Part shown: piece after piece, positions 1-8,096 of the stretch
Layout: every line of letters begins with the position of its first letter
How positions within the stretch are numbered: the stretch's first letter is position 1
Assembly: GCF_025629245.1 (NCBI RefSeq)
Contig: NZ_JANZXN010000004.1
Span: 52,858 to 116,857, forward strand
Length of the DNA stretch: 64,000 nucleotides
Origin: Natronobiforma cellulositropha
GTDB lineage: Archaea; Halobacteriota; Halobacteria; Halobacteriales; Natrialbaceae
Reading direction: 5' to 3'
Program-made: the position numbers and the translations under genes
Notes under the pieces: generated by a model
Databases searched by the model: none
What the model saw: the letters and a program-made list of their open reading frames with translations, nothing else
What the model was told of the DNA's origin: nothing

Positions 1-160
1 ACGGTCGGACGTGCTCGCTTCGCTGCGCGCGACCTCCCTGATTAGAATCCCGCTCGGTCCGTAACAGACGCTCACGGTCGTTCGCGCCTGTTACGGGCGT
101 GACGGGAGTGAGCGGGCGCAGAGCGCTCGCGAGCTACGTCACGTCCGCGAACGGAGTGAG

Positions 161-233
161 CGGGCGTGACGGGATTCGAACCCGCGATCAGAAGGTTAGG
201 AACCTTCTGCCCTCTCCGCTAGGCCACACGCCC
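161..233 (-). tRNA. tRNA-Arg (anticodon CCT)
   Basis: On the minus strand a full cloverleaf can be folded. The 7-bp acceptor stem GGGCGTG/CACGCCC pairs 227-233 with 162-168, the anticodon stem is GAAGG/CCTTC with loop TTCCTAA, and the T arm contains GGTTCGAATCC. The loop places CCT at positions 34-36, so it reads the AGG arginine codon. No CCA is encoded and no intron is visible. The end at 161 includes the discriminator base. Confidence 0.95.
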
Positions 234-251
234 CGAGTGGGGTAAAAAGCG

Positions 252-566
252 TCAGTTCGGGTTCGTCTCGGTGTCGGTTTCGGTAACCGTGTTGGACTCA
301 GCCCCCGCCTCGGCCCCCTCGGTGCTGACAGGCTCGCCGTCGATTTCTTCGTCCTCGACGCTTTCGAAGCCAGTCTGGCGCATCTCTTCGAGTTCAGTCT
401 CGACCTTTTCTCGCCCCTTCTGGAATTCGCCCATTGCCTCGCCCGTCGAGCGCGCGAGTTTCGGGATCTTGTTCGCCCCGAACAGCAATATGGCGATGAA
501 GAGGATGATCAACAGTTCCGGTCCCCCTGGCGTTGGCACGAACAGGGGTGCGATGTCAGTTGCCAT
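252..566 (-). CDS. tatA: Twin-arginine translocase subunit TatA/E
   Basis: This is a small membrane component of the Tat pathway, which exports folded proteins and is the main secretion route in haloarchaea. About 104 residues: a short N-terminus, one hydrophobic segment with the family motif FGANKIPKLARSTG (the TatA hinge F-G plus amphipathic helix), then a long acidic tail rich in Glu and Thr. The ATG at 566 (MATDIAPLF) is preferred over an upstream start because a TATA-like TTATAAT element at about 592-598 lies 26-32 bases upstream, as expected for a leaderless gene. Several Tat substrates occur in this window (22275, 29939 and 54280 genes). Confidence 0.9.
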   Translation of the reverse strand: MATDIAPLFVPTPGGPELLIILFIAILLFGANKIPKLARSTGEAMGEFQKGREKVETELEEMRQTGFESVEDEEIDGEPVSTEGAEAGAESNTVTETDTETNPN

Positions 567-576
567 CTCTATACGT

Positions 577-598
577 CGCTTAAGCGCTGGCAATTATA
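577..598 (-). promoter_or_regulatory. tatA promoter with 10-bp palindrome
   Basis: On the minus strand the sequence GTTATAATTG (591-600) is a good archaeal TATA box. It is followed by the perfect palindrome CGCTTAAGCG (577-586), which would sit just before the transcription start of tatA and could be an operator. The rest of 599-800 shows nothing but the promoter region of the peroxiredoxin gene. Confidence 0.5.
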
Positions 599-800
599 AC
601 CTTTTTGCTCCAACCAGTCAACCAAGAATCATAGTTCGAGCCGCCGACTGTCACGGCGTTCGGATCGACGGTACCGATCGCGAGACGCCGACGGCCCGAC
701 CGCACTCACGCCGACGAAACGAGTGGAGCACAGACAGGTTCGACTGCAGAGCCGTTGCCGAACGAAACGGTCTTTTCTCCGAACACACAACCCTCGAGCG

Positions 801-1280
801 ATGCCACGAACAGGCGACACGGCCCCCGACTTCACAGCACCGCTCGCGACCGGCGACGTCGAATCGATCACGCTCTCGGAACGGCTCGAGGAAGGCGGTC
901 CGCTCGTCCTCGCGTTCTTCCCCGGCGCGTTCACCGGCGTGTGTACGGCAGAGATGTGTACCTTCGAAGACCGACTCGCGGCGTTCGAGGACCTCCAGGC
1001 AGCCGTCTACGGCGTGAGCGTCGACTCGCCGTTCGCGCTGAACGCCTTCCGCGAGGAGAACGACCTCTCGTTCGACCTGATCAGCGACTTCGAGAAGGAA
1101 CTCATCGACGAGTACGACGTCCGCATGGATTTCGAAGAACTGGGCGTCTACGGCGTCGCCAAGCGCTCGGTGTTCGTCGTCGACGGCGACGGTGAGATCA
1201 CCTACGCGTGGGTGAGCGACGACGCCGGCGTCGAACCCGACTACGACGAGGTCGAGCAGGCAGTCGAAGCGGCCATCTGA
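801..1280 (+). CDS. Peroxiredoxin (AhpC/TSA, BCP-type)
   Basis: A 159-residue thioredoxin-fold peroxidase that would reduce hydrogen peroxide and organic hydroperoxides in the cytoplasm. The peroxidatic motif is PGAFTGVCTAEMC, with Cys48 as the likely catalytic residue and Cys53 five residues later as a possible resolving cysteine. FDLISDFEKE and the later VFVVDGDGEI stretch are typical of bacterioferritin-comigratory (PrxQ-like) proteins. The ATG at 801 gives the usual family length; the in-frame upstream extension is basic and not halophile-like. A T-rich tract at 1298-1304 may end its transcript. Electron donor not identifiable here. Confidence 0.9.
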   Translation: MPRTGDTAPDFTAPLATGDVESITLSERLEEGGPLVLAFFPGAFTGVCTAEMCTFEDRLAAFEDLQAAVYGVSVDSPFALNAFREENDLSFDLISDFEKELIDEYDVRMDFEELGVYGVAKRSVFVVDGDGEITYAWVSDDAGVEPDYDEVEQAVEAAI

Positions 1281-1331
1281 TCGGGCCCGCCCGTCGGAGT
1301 GTTTTTCTCACCAGCGGCCGACCGTTCGGGT

Positions 1332-2147
1332 ATGAGTGATGCAACATCCCCCGAGACGGGTCACCGCGTCTACGACCCCGACGCCGAGCACGCCTTCCCC
1401 ACCGAGAAACTCCACGAGGTGCTCGCGTTCGTCGACGCCGACGAGGAGATTCAGACCTACCTCGAGGCGCAGAACGTCAACGCGGTCGACCGGATGCGCT
1501 ACAACGACCACGGCCCGAAGCACATCTCGATCGTTCGCAACCGGGCGCTCTGTCTGTACGACCTGCTCAAGGCGGGCGGTGTCGAGTTCAACGGCGCGCG
1601 CGAGCAGGGACTCGAGGAGGCCGACGAGGCGGTGATCATCGCGCTCGCGGCGATGTTACACGACGTCGGCCACGTCGTCCACCGCAACGACCACGCCTAC
1701 TACTCGATTCCGCTCGCCTCAGACATCCTCGACCGGATCCTCCCCGAGTTCTACGACGTTTCAGAACGCGTGCGCGTGAAAGGCGAGACGCTCCACGCCA
1801 TCCTCTGTCACCACTCACACGAACTGCCGCTGACCAAGGAGGCGGGCGTCATCCGGGTCGCCGATGCCCTCGACATGGAGCGCGGGCGCTCGCGAATCCC
1901 CTACGAACAGGGCGGGCGCGGGATCAACACCCTCTCGAGTCAGGCGATCGATCGCGTCACCCTCCGTGAAGGCGAGAGCCGGCCGGTGCTGGTCGAAATC
2001 GCGATGACGAGCGCCGCAGGCGTCTACCAGGTCGACAACCTGCTGAAGGCGAAGCTGCGCGACTCTGGTCTCGAAGACGAGATTCGGATCGTCGCGGTCA
2101 ACACGAACGAGAACCGCGACCAGCTAGTCGAGCGGATCGAACTCTGA
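1332..2147 (+). CDS. HD-domain metal-dependent phosphohydrolase
   Basis: A 271-residue HD-superfamily protein. The metal-binding signature is visible as His64 (GPKHIS), the paired MLHDVGH (His110-Asp111), later His160-His161 (LCHHSHE) and Asp178 (VADALDMERGR). The family hydrolyses phosphate esters, often nucleotides, using two divalent metals. The true substrate cannot be told from sequence. The start at 1332 lies 30 bases after a T-rich stretch and gives the acidic N-terminus expected of a halophile. It is followed with a one-base overlap by a tiny ORF and then by a small membrane protein, so the three could be cotranscribed. Confidence 0.85.
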   Translation: MSDATSPETGHRVYDPDAEHAFPTEKLHEVLAFVDADEEIQTYLEAQNVNAVDRMRYNDHGPKHISIVRNRALCLYDLLKAGGVEFNGAREQGLEEADEAVIIALAAMLHDVGHVVHRNDHAYYSIPLASDILDRILPEFYDVSERVRVKGETLHAILCHHSHELPLTKEAGVIRVADALDMERGRSRIPYEQGGRGINTLSSQAIDRVTLREGESRPVLVEIAMTSAAGVYQVDNLLKAKLRDSGLEDEIRIVAVNTNENRDQLVERIEL

Positions 2148-2191
2148 TGGGCGAAGACACACTCGAGCGGCGGAGGGCCGACGAGTCATGA
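2147..2191 (+). CDS. Possible 14-residue linking ORF
   Basis: Its ATG overlaps the stop of the HD gene (TGATG at 2145-2149) and its own stop overlaps the next start (ATGA at 2188-2191). It would encode MGEDTLERRRADES. Such double overlap can couple translation from one gene to the next. It may equally be chance; no protein family is recognised. Confidence 0.2.
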   Translation: MGEDTLERRRADES

Positions 2192-2469
2192 CCGACGAGG
2201 AGGAGTGGACCGACCCGGTACTCGAGTCACGGGAGGTCGATCGGACGCGTCTGGCCGTCCGGTTGGCGTGCTCGTTCGCCACGTTGCTCGTCCTCGTCGT
2301 CCTGACGCGGGGCTTTCTCGCGGAGGCGACGGCGGCGCTCTGGCCGCCCACGGAGCCGACCACGCAGTGGCTGACGCTCGTCTCGTTGCACGCGTTCGCC
2401 TACGTGCTCGTGCCGCTGCTGGTCGGCTCGTTCGTCGCGGACGTCGCGCTCGAGCGTGTGCGCGCGTAG
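2188..2469 (+). CDS. Small membrane protein, unknown function
   Basis: A 93-residue protein with an acidic cytoplasmic N-terminus (MTDEEEWTD) and two hydrophobic helices at about residues 25-45 and 63-85, ending in a basic RVRA tail. It follows the HD hydrolase closely and is probably in the same transcription unit. I do not recognise the family. The acidic N-terminus and codon use fit a real haloarchaeal gene. Confidence 0.65.
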   Translation: MTDEEEWTDPVLESREVDRTRLAVRLACSFATLLVLVVLTRGFLAEATAALWPPTEPTTQWLTLVSLHAFAYVLVPLLVGSFVADVALERVRA

Positions 2470-2499
2470 TGGAGTCGTACGGTGACGGAAGAAACGGAC

Positions 2500-2724
2500 C
2501 TACGCAACGCCGTACCGGCCGTCCTCCTGGTGGAGTAGGCCGCGTTCGCGAAGCGTCGCGGCGATGCGAAGGACGGAGCCTTTGTCGATGTGGAGCGCCT
2601 CACAGACGTCGTCGGCTGTCGCACTGCCGCGGACGGCGACGTAGAGGTAGACGAGTTTCGCACGTGCCGACTCGAGTTCTGCTGGGATCGAGACGTCCTC
2701 CTCGTAGGCCACGGATGCGTTCAT
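2500..2724 (-). CDS. Small winged-helix transcription regulator
   Basis: A 74-residue DNA-binding protein consisting almost only of a winged helix: helix 2 and recognition helix fall in TADDVCEALHIDKGSVLRIA, followed by the wing (RGLLHQEDGRYGV). It resembles the HTH of MarR/TrmB-type haloarchaeal regulators. A TATA-like TTTTATTATC at about 2748-2757 on the minus strand lies 24-33 bases before the ATG, so the gene is probably leaderless. It is divergent from the XapX-family gene at 2939, and paired palindromes lie between them, which suggests local or autoregulation. Confidence 0.75.
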   Translation of the reverse strand: MNASVAYEEDVSIPAELESARAKLVYLYVAVRGSATADDVCEALHIDKGSVLRIAATLRERGLLHQEDGRYGVA

Positions 2725-2860
2725 ACAGAACAGTCCCGACTTCGACGATAATAAAACCTACTCTCGACGATCGACGTAATATTTCGCGCACGTTGGTAAC
2801 ACACCCGCGCGAATCCGGTCTCGAGTGGCTGACGTGGCGCTCAGGCGGCCGGAAGGGTGT

Positions 2861-2886
2861 GACGATCGTCGTTGTTAACGATCGTT
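2861..2886. promoter_or_regulatory. Tandem 10-bp palindromes (operator-like)
   Basis: Two perfect palindromes, GACGATCGTC at 2861-2870 and AACGATCGTT at 2877-2886, share the core RACGATCGTY and have centres 16 bp apart. They lie between the divergent regulator (start 2724) and the XapX gene (start 2939). This arrangement fits two dimers of one DNA-binding protein, but no binding data exist. Confidence 0.5.
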
Positions 2887-2891
2887 CATTC

Positions 2892-2924
2892 CCCGTGAGC
2901 GGACTGCTTTTGTAGGTTCACGGG
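2892..2924 (+). promoter_or_regulatory. Inverted repeat around the XapX promoter
   Basis: CCCGTGA (2892-2898) and TCACGGG (2918-2924) form perfect 7-bp arms that enclose the T-rich CTTTTGTAG, the likely TATA region about 25-32 bases before the ATG at 2939. A repressor or activator bound here would directly control this start. Confidence 0.4.
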
Positions 2925-2938
2925 ATGGGAAATACACG

Positions 2939-3133
2939 ATGTCGACACAGTTGACGATGCTGGCGCTTCTCACCGGGTTGCTCACCGGTGGCCTGTTTCG
3001 GTTCCTGAACATTCCGATTCCCGCGCCGCCGGAGCTGCCGGGGCTGATGGGAATCGTCGGCATATACGTCGGCTACAGGATCATCGACCACTTCGACGTC
3101 GGCGTCGACGTACTCGAGGCACTCGGGATGTGA
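2939..3133 (+). CDS. XapX-domain small membrane protein
   Basis: A 64-residue protein matching the short XapX (DUF1427) family: an N-terminal hydrophobic helix, the conserved proline-rich centre FLNIPIPAPPELPGLMGI, and a second hydrophobic helix. These proteins are found in bacteria and archaea; the cellular function is unknown. It stands alone, convergent with the sdh operon, downstream of a promoter region with several inverted repeats. Confidence 0.8.
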   Translation: MSTQLTMLALLTGLLTGGLFRFLNIPIPAPPELPGLMGIVGIYVGYRIIDHFDVGVDVLEALGM

Positions 3134-3178
3134 TCGGCGACCGGAGAACGTCGGCCGGCTGTGAACCGCGCCGGGCGA

Positions 3179-5017
3179 TCAGTACGAACGGATTTTCGGC
3201 TCGTAGGTCTTGTCCTCGCCCTCGAGGATGACCGGGCGGTACCAGATCGACGGCTTGCCGCCGTTCCAGGAGATGAGGGTGTGTTTGAGCCAGTTCTCGT
3301 CGTCTCGAATCTGGTTCTCCTGACGCCAGTGTGCGCCACGGAACTCGTTTCTGACGAGCGCACCGAGCGCGATGGTCTCGGCGACGTCGATCAGGTTGCG
3401 CGTCTCGTAGGTCATCTGGAGGTCCGTGTTGAACGTCCGCGAGGGGTCGGCGACGTAGACGTCGCGGTACTCCTCTCTGCACTCGCGGATGACGCGAAGG
3501 GCGCGTTTGATTCCGTCCTCGTTGCGGAAGACGTTGACGTCGGCGGTCATCGCCTGCTGGAGTTTCGAACGGATCTCGGCGTGCTGGATGCCCTCGTCTC
3601 TCTCCATCAGGTACTCGACGCGCTTGCGCTCGGTCTCGACGGCCCCCTCGAGCACGCCATCAGTGTCTGCGAGCTGGCCGCCGTCGGCGACGGCGTCGTC
3701 ACCAGTCTCGGCGAGACCGGTCTCGCCGGGCGCGATCGGCAGCTCCATGTCCTCCTCTTCGACACCCTCGCGGTAGCCGGTCTCGATCTGTGCCTCTCCG
3801 AGGTCCTTGCCGGCGGCGTGGTAGCCGGCGCGCTTGCCGAAGACGACGAGTTCCGGCAGCGCGTTACCGCCGAGGCGGTTCGCGCCGTGGACGGAGACGC
3901 AGGCGCACTCGCCCGCGGCGTACAGCCCGGTGATGCAGGTCTCGCCGTTCTCGTCGGTCTCGATCCCGCCCATCTCGTAGTGCTGGCCAGGTTTGACCGG
4001 CATCGGTTCGACCAGACCGTCGACGCCCTCGAAGTCCTCGGCGAGGTGGAGGATGTTCTCGAGTCGGTCGACGATGCGCTCGGCTCCGAGGTGGCGCATG
4101 TCGAGGTGGACGTACTCGTCTTCGACGCCGCGGCCCTCGTTGACCTCCGTCAGCTCCGCACGCGAGACCACGTCACGGCTGGCGAGTTCGCCCGCGTTGT
4201 TCGCGTAGCCGTGTTCGAACATGAAGCGCTCACCCTCGTTGTTGTAGAGAATGCCACCTTCCCCGCGGACACCTTCGGAGATCAACACCCCCGTCGAGGG
4301 GAGCGTCGTCGGGTGGAACTGGACGAACTCCATGTCCTCGAGCGGGACGCCCGCGCGGTAGGCGATGGCGTGGCCGTCGCCGGTACAGGAGACGGCGTTG
4401 GTGGTGTGGTCGAACGCCTGGCCGGGACCGCCGGTCGCGAGGATGACCCCACGGTTGGCCTTGAAGCCCTCGACGGCACCGCTCTGGACGTCGTAGGCGA
4501 CGACGCCGTGGCAGGTGCGGTCGTTCGGGTCCGGTTCGTCGCTCACGGCCAGGTTCATCACGTACCACTCGTCGTAGACCTGGATGCCGCGTTTGACGAC
4601 CTGTTCGTAGAGGACGTGCAGCAGGTGGTGGCCCGTCTCCGCGCCCGCGTAGGTCGTCCGCGGGAACGAGAGACCGCCGAACGGTCGCTGTGAGACCGTC
4701 CCGTCTTCCTCACGCGAGAAGGGCATCCCCCAGTGCTCGAGCGTGATGGTGTCTTTTGGGGCGTCCTTCGCGAGGGTCTCGATGGCGGGGGCGTCCCCGA
4801 GGTAGTCCGACCCTTTCATCGTGTCGTAGGCGTGCAGTTCCCAGTCGTCGCCCTCGCGCAGTGCGGCGTTGATTCCCCCTTCGGCCGCCCCGGTGTGGCT
4901 GCGGACCGGGTGGAGTTTCGTGACCATGGCCACGTCCGCTCCCGCTTCGTGTGCGGCGATGGCGGCCCGGAGTCCGGCACCGCCAGCGCCGACGACGATG
5001 ACGTCGTGTTCGTACAT
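3179..5017 (-). CDS. sdhA: Succinate dehydrogenase flavoprotein subunit
   Basis: Catalytic FAD subunit (about 612 residues) that oxidises succinate to fumarate in the TCA cycle. Seen: the N-terminal dinucleotide-binding VVGAGGAGLRAAIAA, the covalent-FAD histidine region RSHTGAAEGGINAAL, the FQFHPT-type active-site segment (VQFHPTTLPSTG), a capping domain, and the C-terminal helical domain with the conserved LENLIDVAE-like ENL/RNLIDVAETIALGA stretch. The ATG at 5017 gives MYEHDVIVVGAGG; the upstream in-frame extension overlaps sdhB. It is the last gene of sdhCDBA, five bases after sdhB. Confidence 0.95.
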   Translation of the reverse strand: MYEHDVIVVGAGGAGLRAAIAAHEAGADVAMVTKLHPVRSHTGAAEGGINAALREGDDWELHAYDTMKGSDYLGDAPAIETLAKDAPKDTITLEHWGMPFSREEDGTVSQRPFGGLSFPRTTYAGAETGHHLLHVLYEQVVKRGIQVYDEWYVMNLAVSDEPDPNDRTCHGVVAYDVQSGAVEGFKANRGVILATGGPGQAFDHTTNAVSCTGDGHAIAYRAGVPLEDMEFVQFHPTTLPSTGVLISEGVRGEGGILYNNEGERFMFEHGYANNAGELASRDVVSRAELTEVNEGRGVEDEYVHLDMRHLGAERIVDRLENILHLAEDFEGVDGLVEPMPVKPGQHYEMGGIETDENGETCITGLYAAGECACVSVHGANRLGGNALPELVVFGKRAGYHAAGKDLGEAQIETGYREGVEEEDMELPIAPGETGLAETGDDAVADGGQLADTDGVLEGAVETERKRVEYLMERDEGIQHAEIRSKLQQAMTADVNVFRNEDGIKRALRVIRECREEYRDVYVADPSRTFNTDLQMTYETRNLIDVAETIALGALVRNEFRGAHWRQENQIRDDENWLKHTLISWNGGKPSIWYRPVILEGEDKTYEPKIRSY

Positions 5018-5022
5018 TGTAA

Positions 5023-5928
5023 TCACCAGAATTTCAGGTTCTTCTTGACCGCTTCCCGCTTGAGCTCCTGAATGTGCTCGGTGAGCGGGATGTCTTTCGG
5101 GCACACCTCGGTACAGGAGAACTGGGTCTGACAGCGCCAGACGCCGTGTTCCTGCTCGATGATGCGCAGTCGGTGCTCTTTGATCTCCTCGTCTTCGCGT
5201 TCGTCCATCGCGAACCGGTAGGCCTTGTTGATCGCGGCGGGACCGAGATACTGGTTGTCGCCCGCGGCGATGTTACACGAGGACATACAGGCCGCACACC
5301 AGATACAGCGCGTGCTCATCTTGACCTTCTCGCGGTTCTCCCGCGTCTGGCGCTGTTCTGCTAACTCGCCCGCCGGGAGGTCCTCCTGCTGGAAGTAGGG
5401 CTCGACCGAGTGCATCTGGTCGTAGAAGTGCTCCATGTCCACGACGAGGTCTTTGACGACCTCCTGGTGGGGCAGTGGCTCGATGCGAACCGGCTGGGAG
5501 AGTTCCGATAGCTGGGTCTTACAGCCGAGACGCTGTGAGCCGTTGACGAAGAAGGCGTCGGAGCCACAGATCGCCTGCCGACAGGAGTGTCTGAACGTCA
5601 GCGACGGGTCGAACTCGTCTCGAGCGTAGATGAGCGCGTCGAGGACCGTCATCCCGCGGGTGTAGGGGACGTAGAAGTCGTCGAAGCGCGGTTCCTGTTT
5701 CGCCTCGACCTCGGGGTCGTAGCGGAACACCTTGATGTGGACGGTGTCGCCCTCGAGTTCCGTCTCGTCGGCGGCGCGTTCGCGCGCGGCCAGACCGTCC
5801 TGTTTGCGCTGGAGACGCGCCTGCTGGGGCGAGGACTGCGCTTTCATCTCGTGGCTCTCTGGCGGTACTTCGGCGGCCTCCGGGTCGGTCTCGGGGGCCT
5901 CTTCGGGTTCTTGCTGTTGTGTACTCAT
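5023..5928 (-). CDS. sdhB: Succinate dehydrogenase iron-sulfur subunit
   Basis: A 301-residue electron-transfer subunit of complex II. The plant-type [2Fe-2S] site is SCRQAICGSD...GC, with Asp at the third ligand position as in E. coli SdhB. The C-terminal ferredoxin domain has CIWCAACMSSC and CQTQFSCTEVCPKD for the [4Fe-4S] and [3Fe-4S] clusters; the usual proline after the first motif is Asn here. An unusual acidic, Glu/Pro-rich N-terminal extension of about 75 residues precedes the core, a common haloarchaeal feature. It lies one base after sdhD. Confidence 0.95.
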   Translation of the reverse strand: MSTQQQEPEEAPETDPEAAEVPPESHEMKAQSSPQQARLQRKQDGLAARERAADETELEGDTVHIKVFRYDPEVEAKQEPRFDDFYVPYTRGMTVLDALIYARDEFDPSLTFRHSCRQAICGSDAFFVNGSQRLGCKTQLSELSQPVRIEPLPHQEVVKDLVVDMEHFYDQMHSVEPYFQQEDLPAGELAEQRQTRENREKVKMSTRCIWCAACMSSCNIAAGDNQYLGPAAINKAYRFAMDEREDEEIKEHRLRIIEQEHGVWRCQTQFSCTEVCPKDIPLTEHIQELKREAVKKNLKFW

Positions 5929-5929
5929 A

Positions 5930-6295
5930 TCAGACCATCCCTCGCATGACGAGTGCGACGTAGACTCCCTGGATGACGAGCGCCAGTCCCGCGAGCGTCA
6001 GGACGGCGAGCACGACCTTCTTCGGTGTGCCCGACAGTCCCTGGTTGACCAGTGCGTTGTAGACGCCGTTGATGCCGTGGAACGCTGCGGTGATGAGAAA
6101 GAGCACCATCGTCAGGAAGTAGCCGAGGTCCTGCATGCGCATCTGGGTGCCCTGCCAGGTGATGTCGGCGGCGTGGTTGACGAAGTGCAAGAGGAAGAAG
6201 TGGAACGCGAGCACGACGACGAGAAACGCCGCCGTGATGCGCTGGAGAAGCCACATCGTGCCGCCGGGCGTAAAGGAGGAGTAGTGTTCCGCCAT
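5930..6295 (-). CDS. sdhD: Succinate dehydrogenase membrane anchor SdhD
   Basis: A 121-residue membrane anchor with three hydrophobic helices, starting MWLLQRITAAFLVVV after a short polar N-terminus. The histidine-rich first helix (AFHFFLLHFVNH) is a candidate for haem or quinone binding. It forms the membrane part of complex II with SdhC and passes electrons to menaquinone. Its ATG overlaps the sdhC stop by one base (TGATG), which suggests translational coupling. Confidence 0.9.
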   Translation of the reverse strand: MAEHYSSFTPGGTMWLLQRITAAFLVVVLAFHFFLLHFVNHAADITWQGTQMRMQDLGYFLTMVLFLITAAFHGINGVYNALVNQGLSGTPKKVVLAVLTLAGLALVIQGVYVALVMRGMV

Positions 6296-6726
6296 CAGAG
6301 ACCCACCCCCTGCATGAACGTCGGCACGCTGGCGACGACGATGATCCCCGTGAGGACCAGCGACGCGTAGAAGCTCTTATCCTGTGCCTCGAGTCCGATA
6401 CCGAGGTCGACCATCAGCAGGCGACAGCCGTTCAGGATGTGGAAGACGGCGACGGCGAGCAAGCCGACCTCCATCACGCGGACGATGAAGAGGCTCTCGA
6501 GACCCTGTAACGTCCCCGTGTAGGCATTGACCGTTTCCCCACCGACGACGATCGTCTGCCCGTCGGCTGCGGCGATCGCACTACTCAGTACGGCGATGTG
6601 GGTGAACAGGTAGCCGATGAGGATCCACCCCGTGAACTTGTGGAAGATCCACGCCCACATGCCCGCCGAGAACTCCTTCCACCGCCCGAAGTCCTCGATG
6701 AGACCGCGATTGTAAGACTGACTCAT
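6295..6726 (-). CDS. sdhC: Succinate dehydrogenase cytochrome b556 subunit SdhC
   Basis: First gene of the sdhCDBA operon; about 143 residues with three hydrophobic helices. The SdhC family motif is visible as [18 protein letters not shown], with histidines that could bind haem b, plus [14 protein letters not shown] (the family's HxxxGxRHL-type helix). The ATG at 6726 is used because the upstream extension is basic and proline-rich and carries the promoter. The name SdhC versus SdhD follows gene order. Confidence 0.9.
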   Translation of the reverse strand: MSQSYNRGLIEDFGRWKEFSAGMWAWIFHKFTGWILIGYLFTHIAVLSSAIAAADGQTIVVGGETVNAYTGTLQGLESLFIVRVMEVGLLAVAVFHILNGCRLLMVDLGIGLEAQDKSFYASLVLTGIIVVASVPTFMQGVGL

Positions 6727-6732
6727 ACTCTC

Positions 6733-6762
6733 ACCCCGAGGGTTGGACCCTGGGGGTATAGA
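6733..6762 (-). promoter_or_regulatory. sdh promoter with imperfect dyad
   Basis: The arms ACCCCGAGGGT (6733-6743) and ACCCTGGGGGT (6747-6757) pair with a single mismatch around a TGG centre, right before the sdhC start. On the minus strand CTCTATACC at about 6755-6763 resembles a TATA box. It could be an operator or a leader hairpin. The remaining spacer to 6884 shows no gene. Confidence 0.4.
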
Positions 6763-6884
6763 GGTTACTTTCCTCACTCGCCATCCCGGCACACGAATCG
6801 ACGTTCGTGACGAACTACCGGGAGGTAACGGACGAATACGCAAAAATCCGGCAATCGGTGCGAAGGTGGCCACCGCGAGATGGC

Positions 6885-7970
6885 TCACTTGACGCTCTCG
6901 ACGAACGGCCGGGGATCAGCGTACTCGCGCTCGAGTGCGTGGAGGGTGTCCTCGCTGAGACCGACCAGGTGACACAGTGGGTTGCCGGGGTAGACGACCG
7001 GATTCTCGAGGACGCCGACGAGCAGACCGGTGAAGGGGGCGTCGACGGTGACGATGTCCTCTTCTTCTTTGAACGGGTTGGTGATGGTACCGATCACGTC
7101 GCCCTCGTGGACGAGGTCGCCGCTGCCGACTTTCATGTCGACGATGCCGCCCGCGTCGGCGCGCAGCCAGGTCTTCTCCTGGTCGTCGCTGATGACGGTT
7201 CGCCAGCCCGGCCAGTGGACCGACGAGTCGGGGTGGAGACCGAACTCCGCGAGGACGCTCGCGACGCCGGTGAGCGCGCGGTCGATCAGCCGCCGCTGGA
7301 AGCGGTGGGCTTCGCCCATCTCGATGGTGATCGTCGGGATGCCGGCGTCGGACGCCTCCCGGCGGAGGGTTCCCGACGCGCCCTCACCGGCGATGATGAC
7401 GTTCGAACTGAACGCGTGAGCGAGGCGTTTGACCTCGGGTTCGTCCATGTTCGCCCGGACGTGGAGCATGTTGGTCCGCCCGCGCGTAGAGGTGTGAAAG
7501 TCGATGCCGAGATCACACGGTTCGATGAAGTTGGTGAAGATACGGTGGGCCATCCGGTTGGCGCTCGTGCTGTCTTCTCGTCCGGGGAACGAGCGGTTCA
7601 GGTCGCGGTCGTAAATCGGCAAGTACCGTTGCTGGGCCAGGAAGCCGGGGACGTTCAACACGGGCAGGCAGACGAGCGTCCCGTGGAGGTCGGCGTGGCT
7701 CCAGTCGTGGGCGACCTCGCGGACGACCTCGATACCGTTGAGTTCGTCGCCGTGGGAGGCCGCCGAGAGGAAGATCGTCGGACCCGGGTGTTCGCCGTTG
7801 ACGACCGTCACCGGAATCCTGACCGGGTCACCGAGGTAGGTCTCGCTGATACCGTAGCGGATGTTCACCGACTCGCCGGGGTCGACGCGTCCACCGTTGT
7901 AGGTGAACACGTTCTCGTCGTCTGCGTCGATTCGATCGGGTGGGGCCGACGGGGAGAGATCGTCGCTCAT
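6885..7970 (-). CDS. Succinylglutamate desuccinylase/aspartoacylase family zinc hydrolase
   Basis: A 361-residue M14-type zinc carboxypeptidase-fold amidohydrolase (AstE/AspA family). The zinc site is read from SHGDELNG (His73 and Glu76) and a later DFHT histidine; [12 protein letters not shown] probably holds the catalytic glutamate. The C-terminal third contains a barrel/lipoyl-like segment ([17 protein letters not shown]). The family removes acyl groups from amino acids. RimK-type ligase genes commonly occur beside this family, and one lies about 1 kb away at 8987, so an amide formed by that ligase is a plausible substrate. Confidence 0.85.
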   Translation of the reverse strand: MSDDLSPSAPPDRIDADDENVFTYNGGRVDPGESVNIRYGISETYLGDPVRIPVTVVNGEHPGPTIFLSAASHGDELNGIEVVREVAHDWSHADLHGTLVCLPVLNVPGFLAQQRYLPIYDRDLNRSFPGREDSTSANRMAHRIFTNFIEPCDLGIDFHTSTRGRTNMLHVRANMDEPEVKRLAHAFSSNVIIAGEGASGTLRREASDAGIPTITIEMGEAHRFQRRLIDRALTGVASVLAEFGLHPDSSVHWPGWRTVISDDQEKTWLRADAGGIVDMKVGSGDLVHEGDVIGTITNPFKEEEDIVTVDAPFTGLLVGVLENPVVYPGNPLCHLVGLSEDTLHALEREYADPRPFVESVK

Positions 7971-8096
7971 TGTCCCCCTCTCTGAGGGGAGAAGTATAAA
8001 TGATGTGCCACAGCGACGTGAGCGCACGCACCGGCCGAGACGCTGGCGTTGCGACTCGGCGACCACCTTTAGTACCATGCTACCGTAGCACACGCT

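Noticed and set aside
3161-4693. Long plus-strand frame opposite sdhA (510 codons)
   Set aside because: It is the mirror frame of a well-conserved flavoprotein; its Val/Leu/Asp-rich product has no recognisable motif.
6807-7985. Long plus-strand frame opposite the AstE-like gene
   Set aside because: The minus strand carries clear zinc-site motifs; this frame is a GC-driven shadow.
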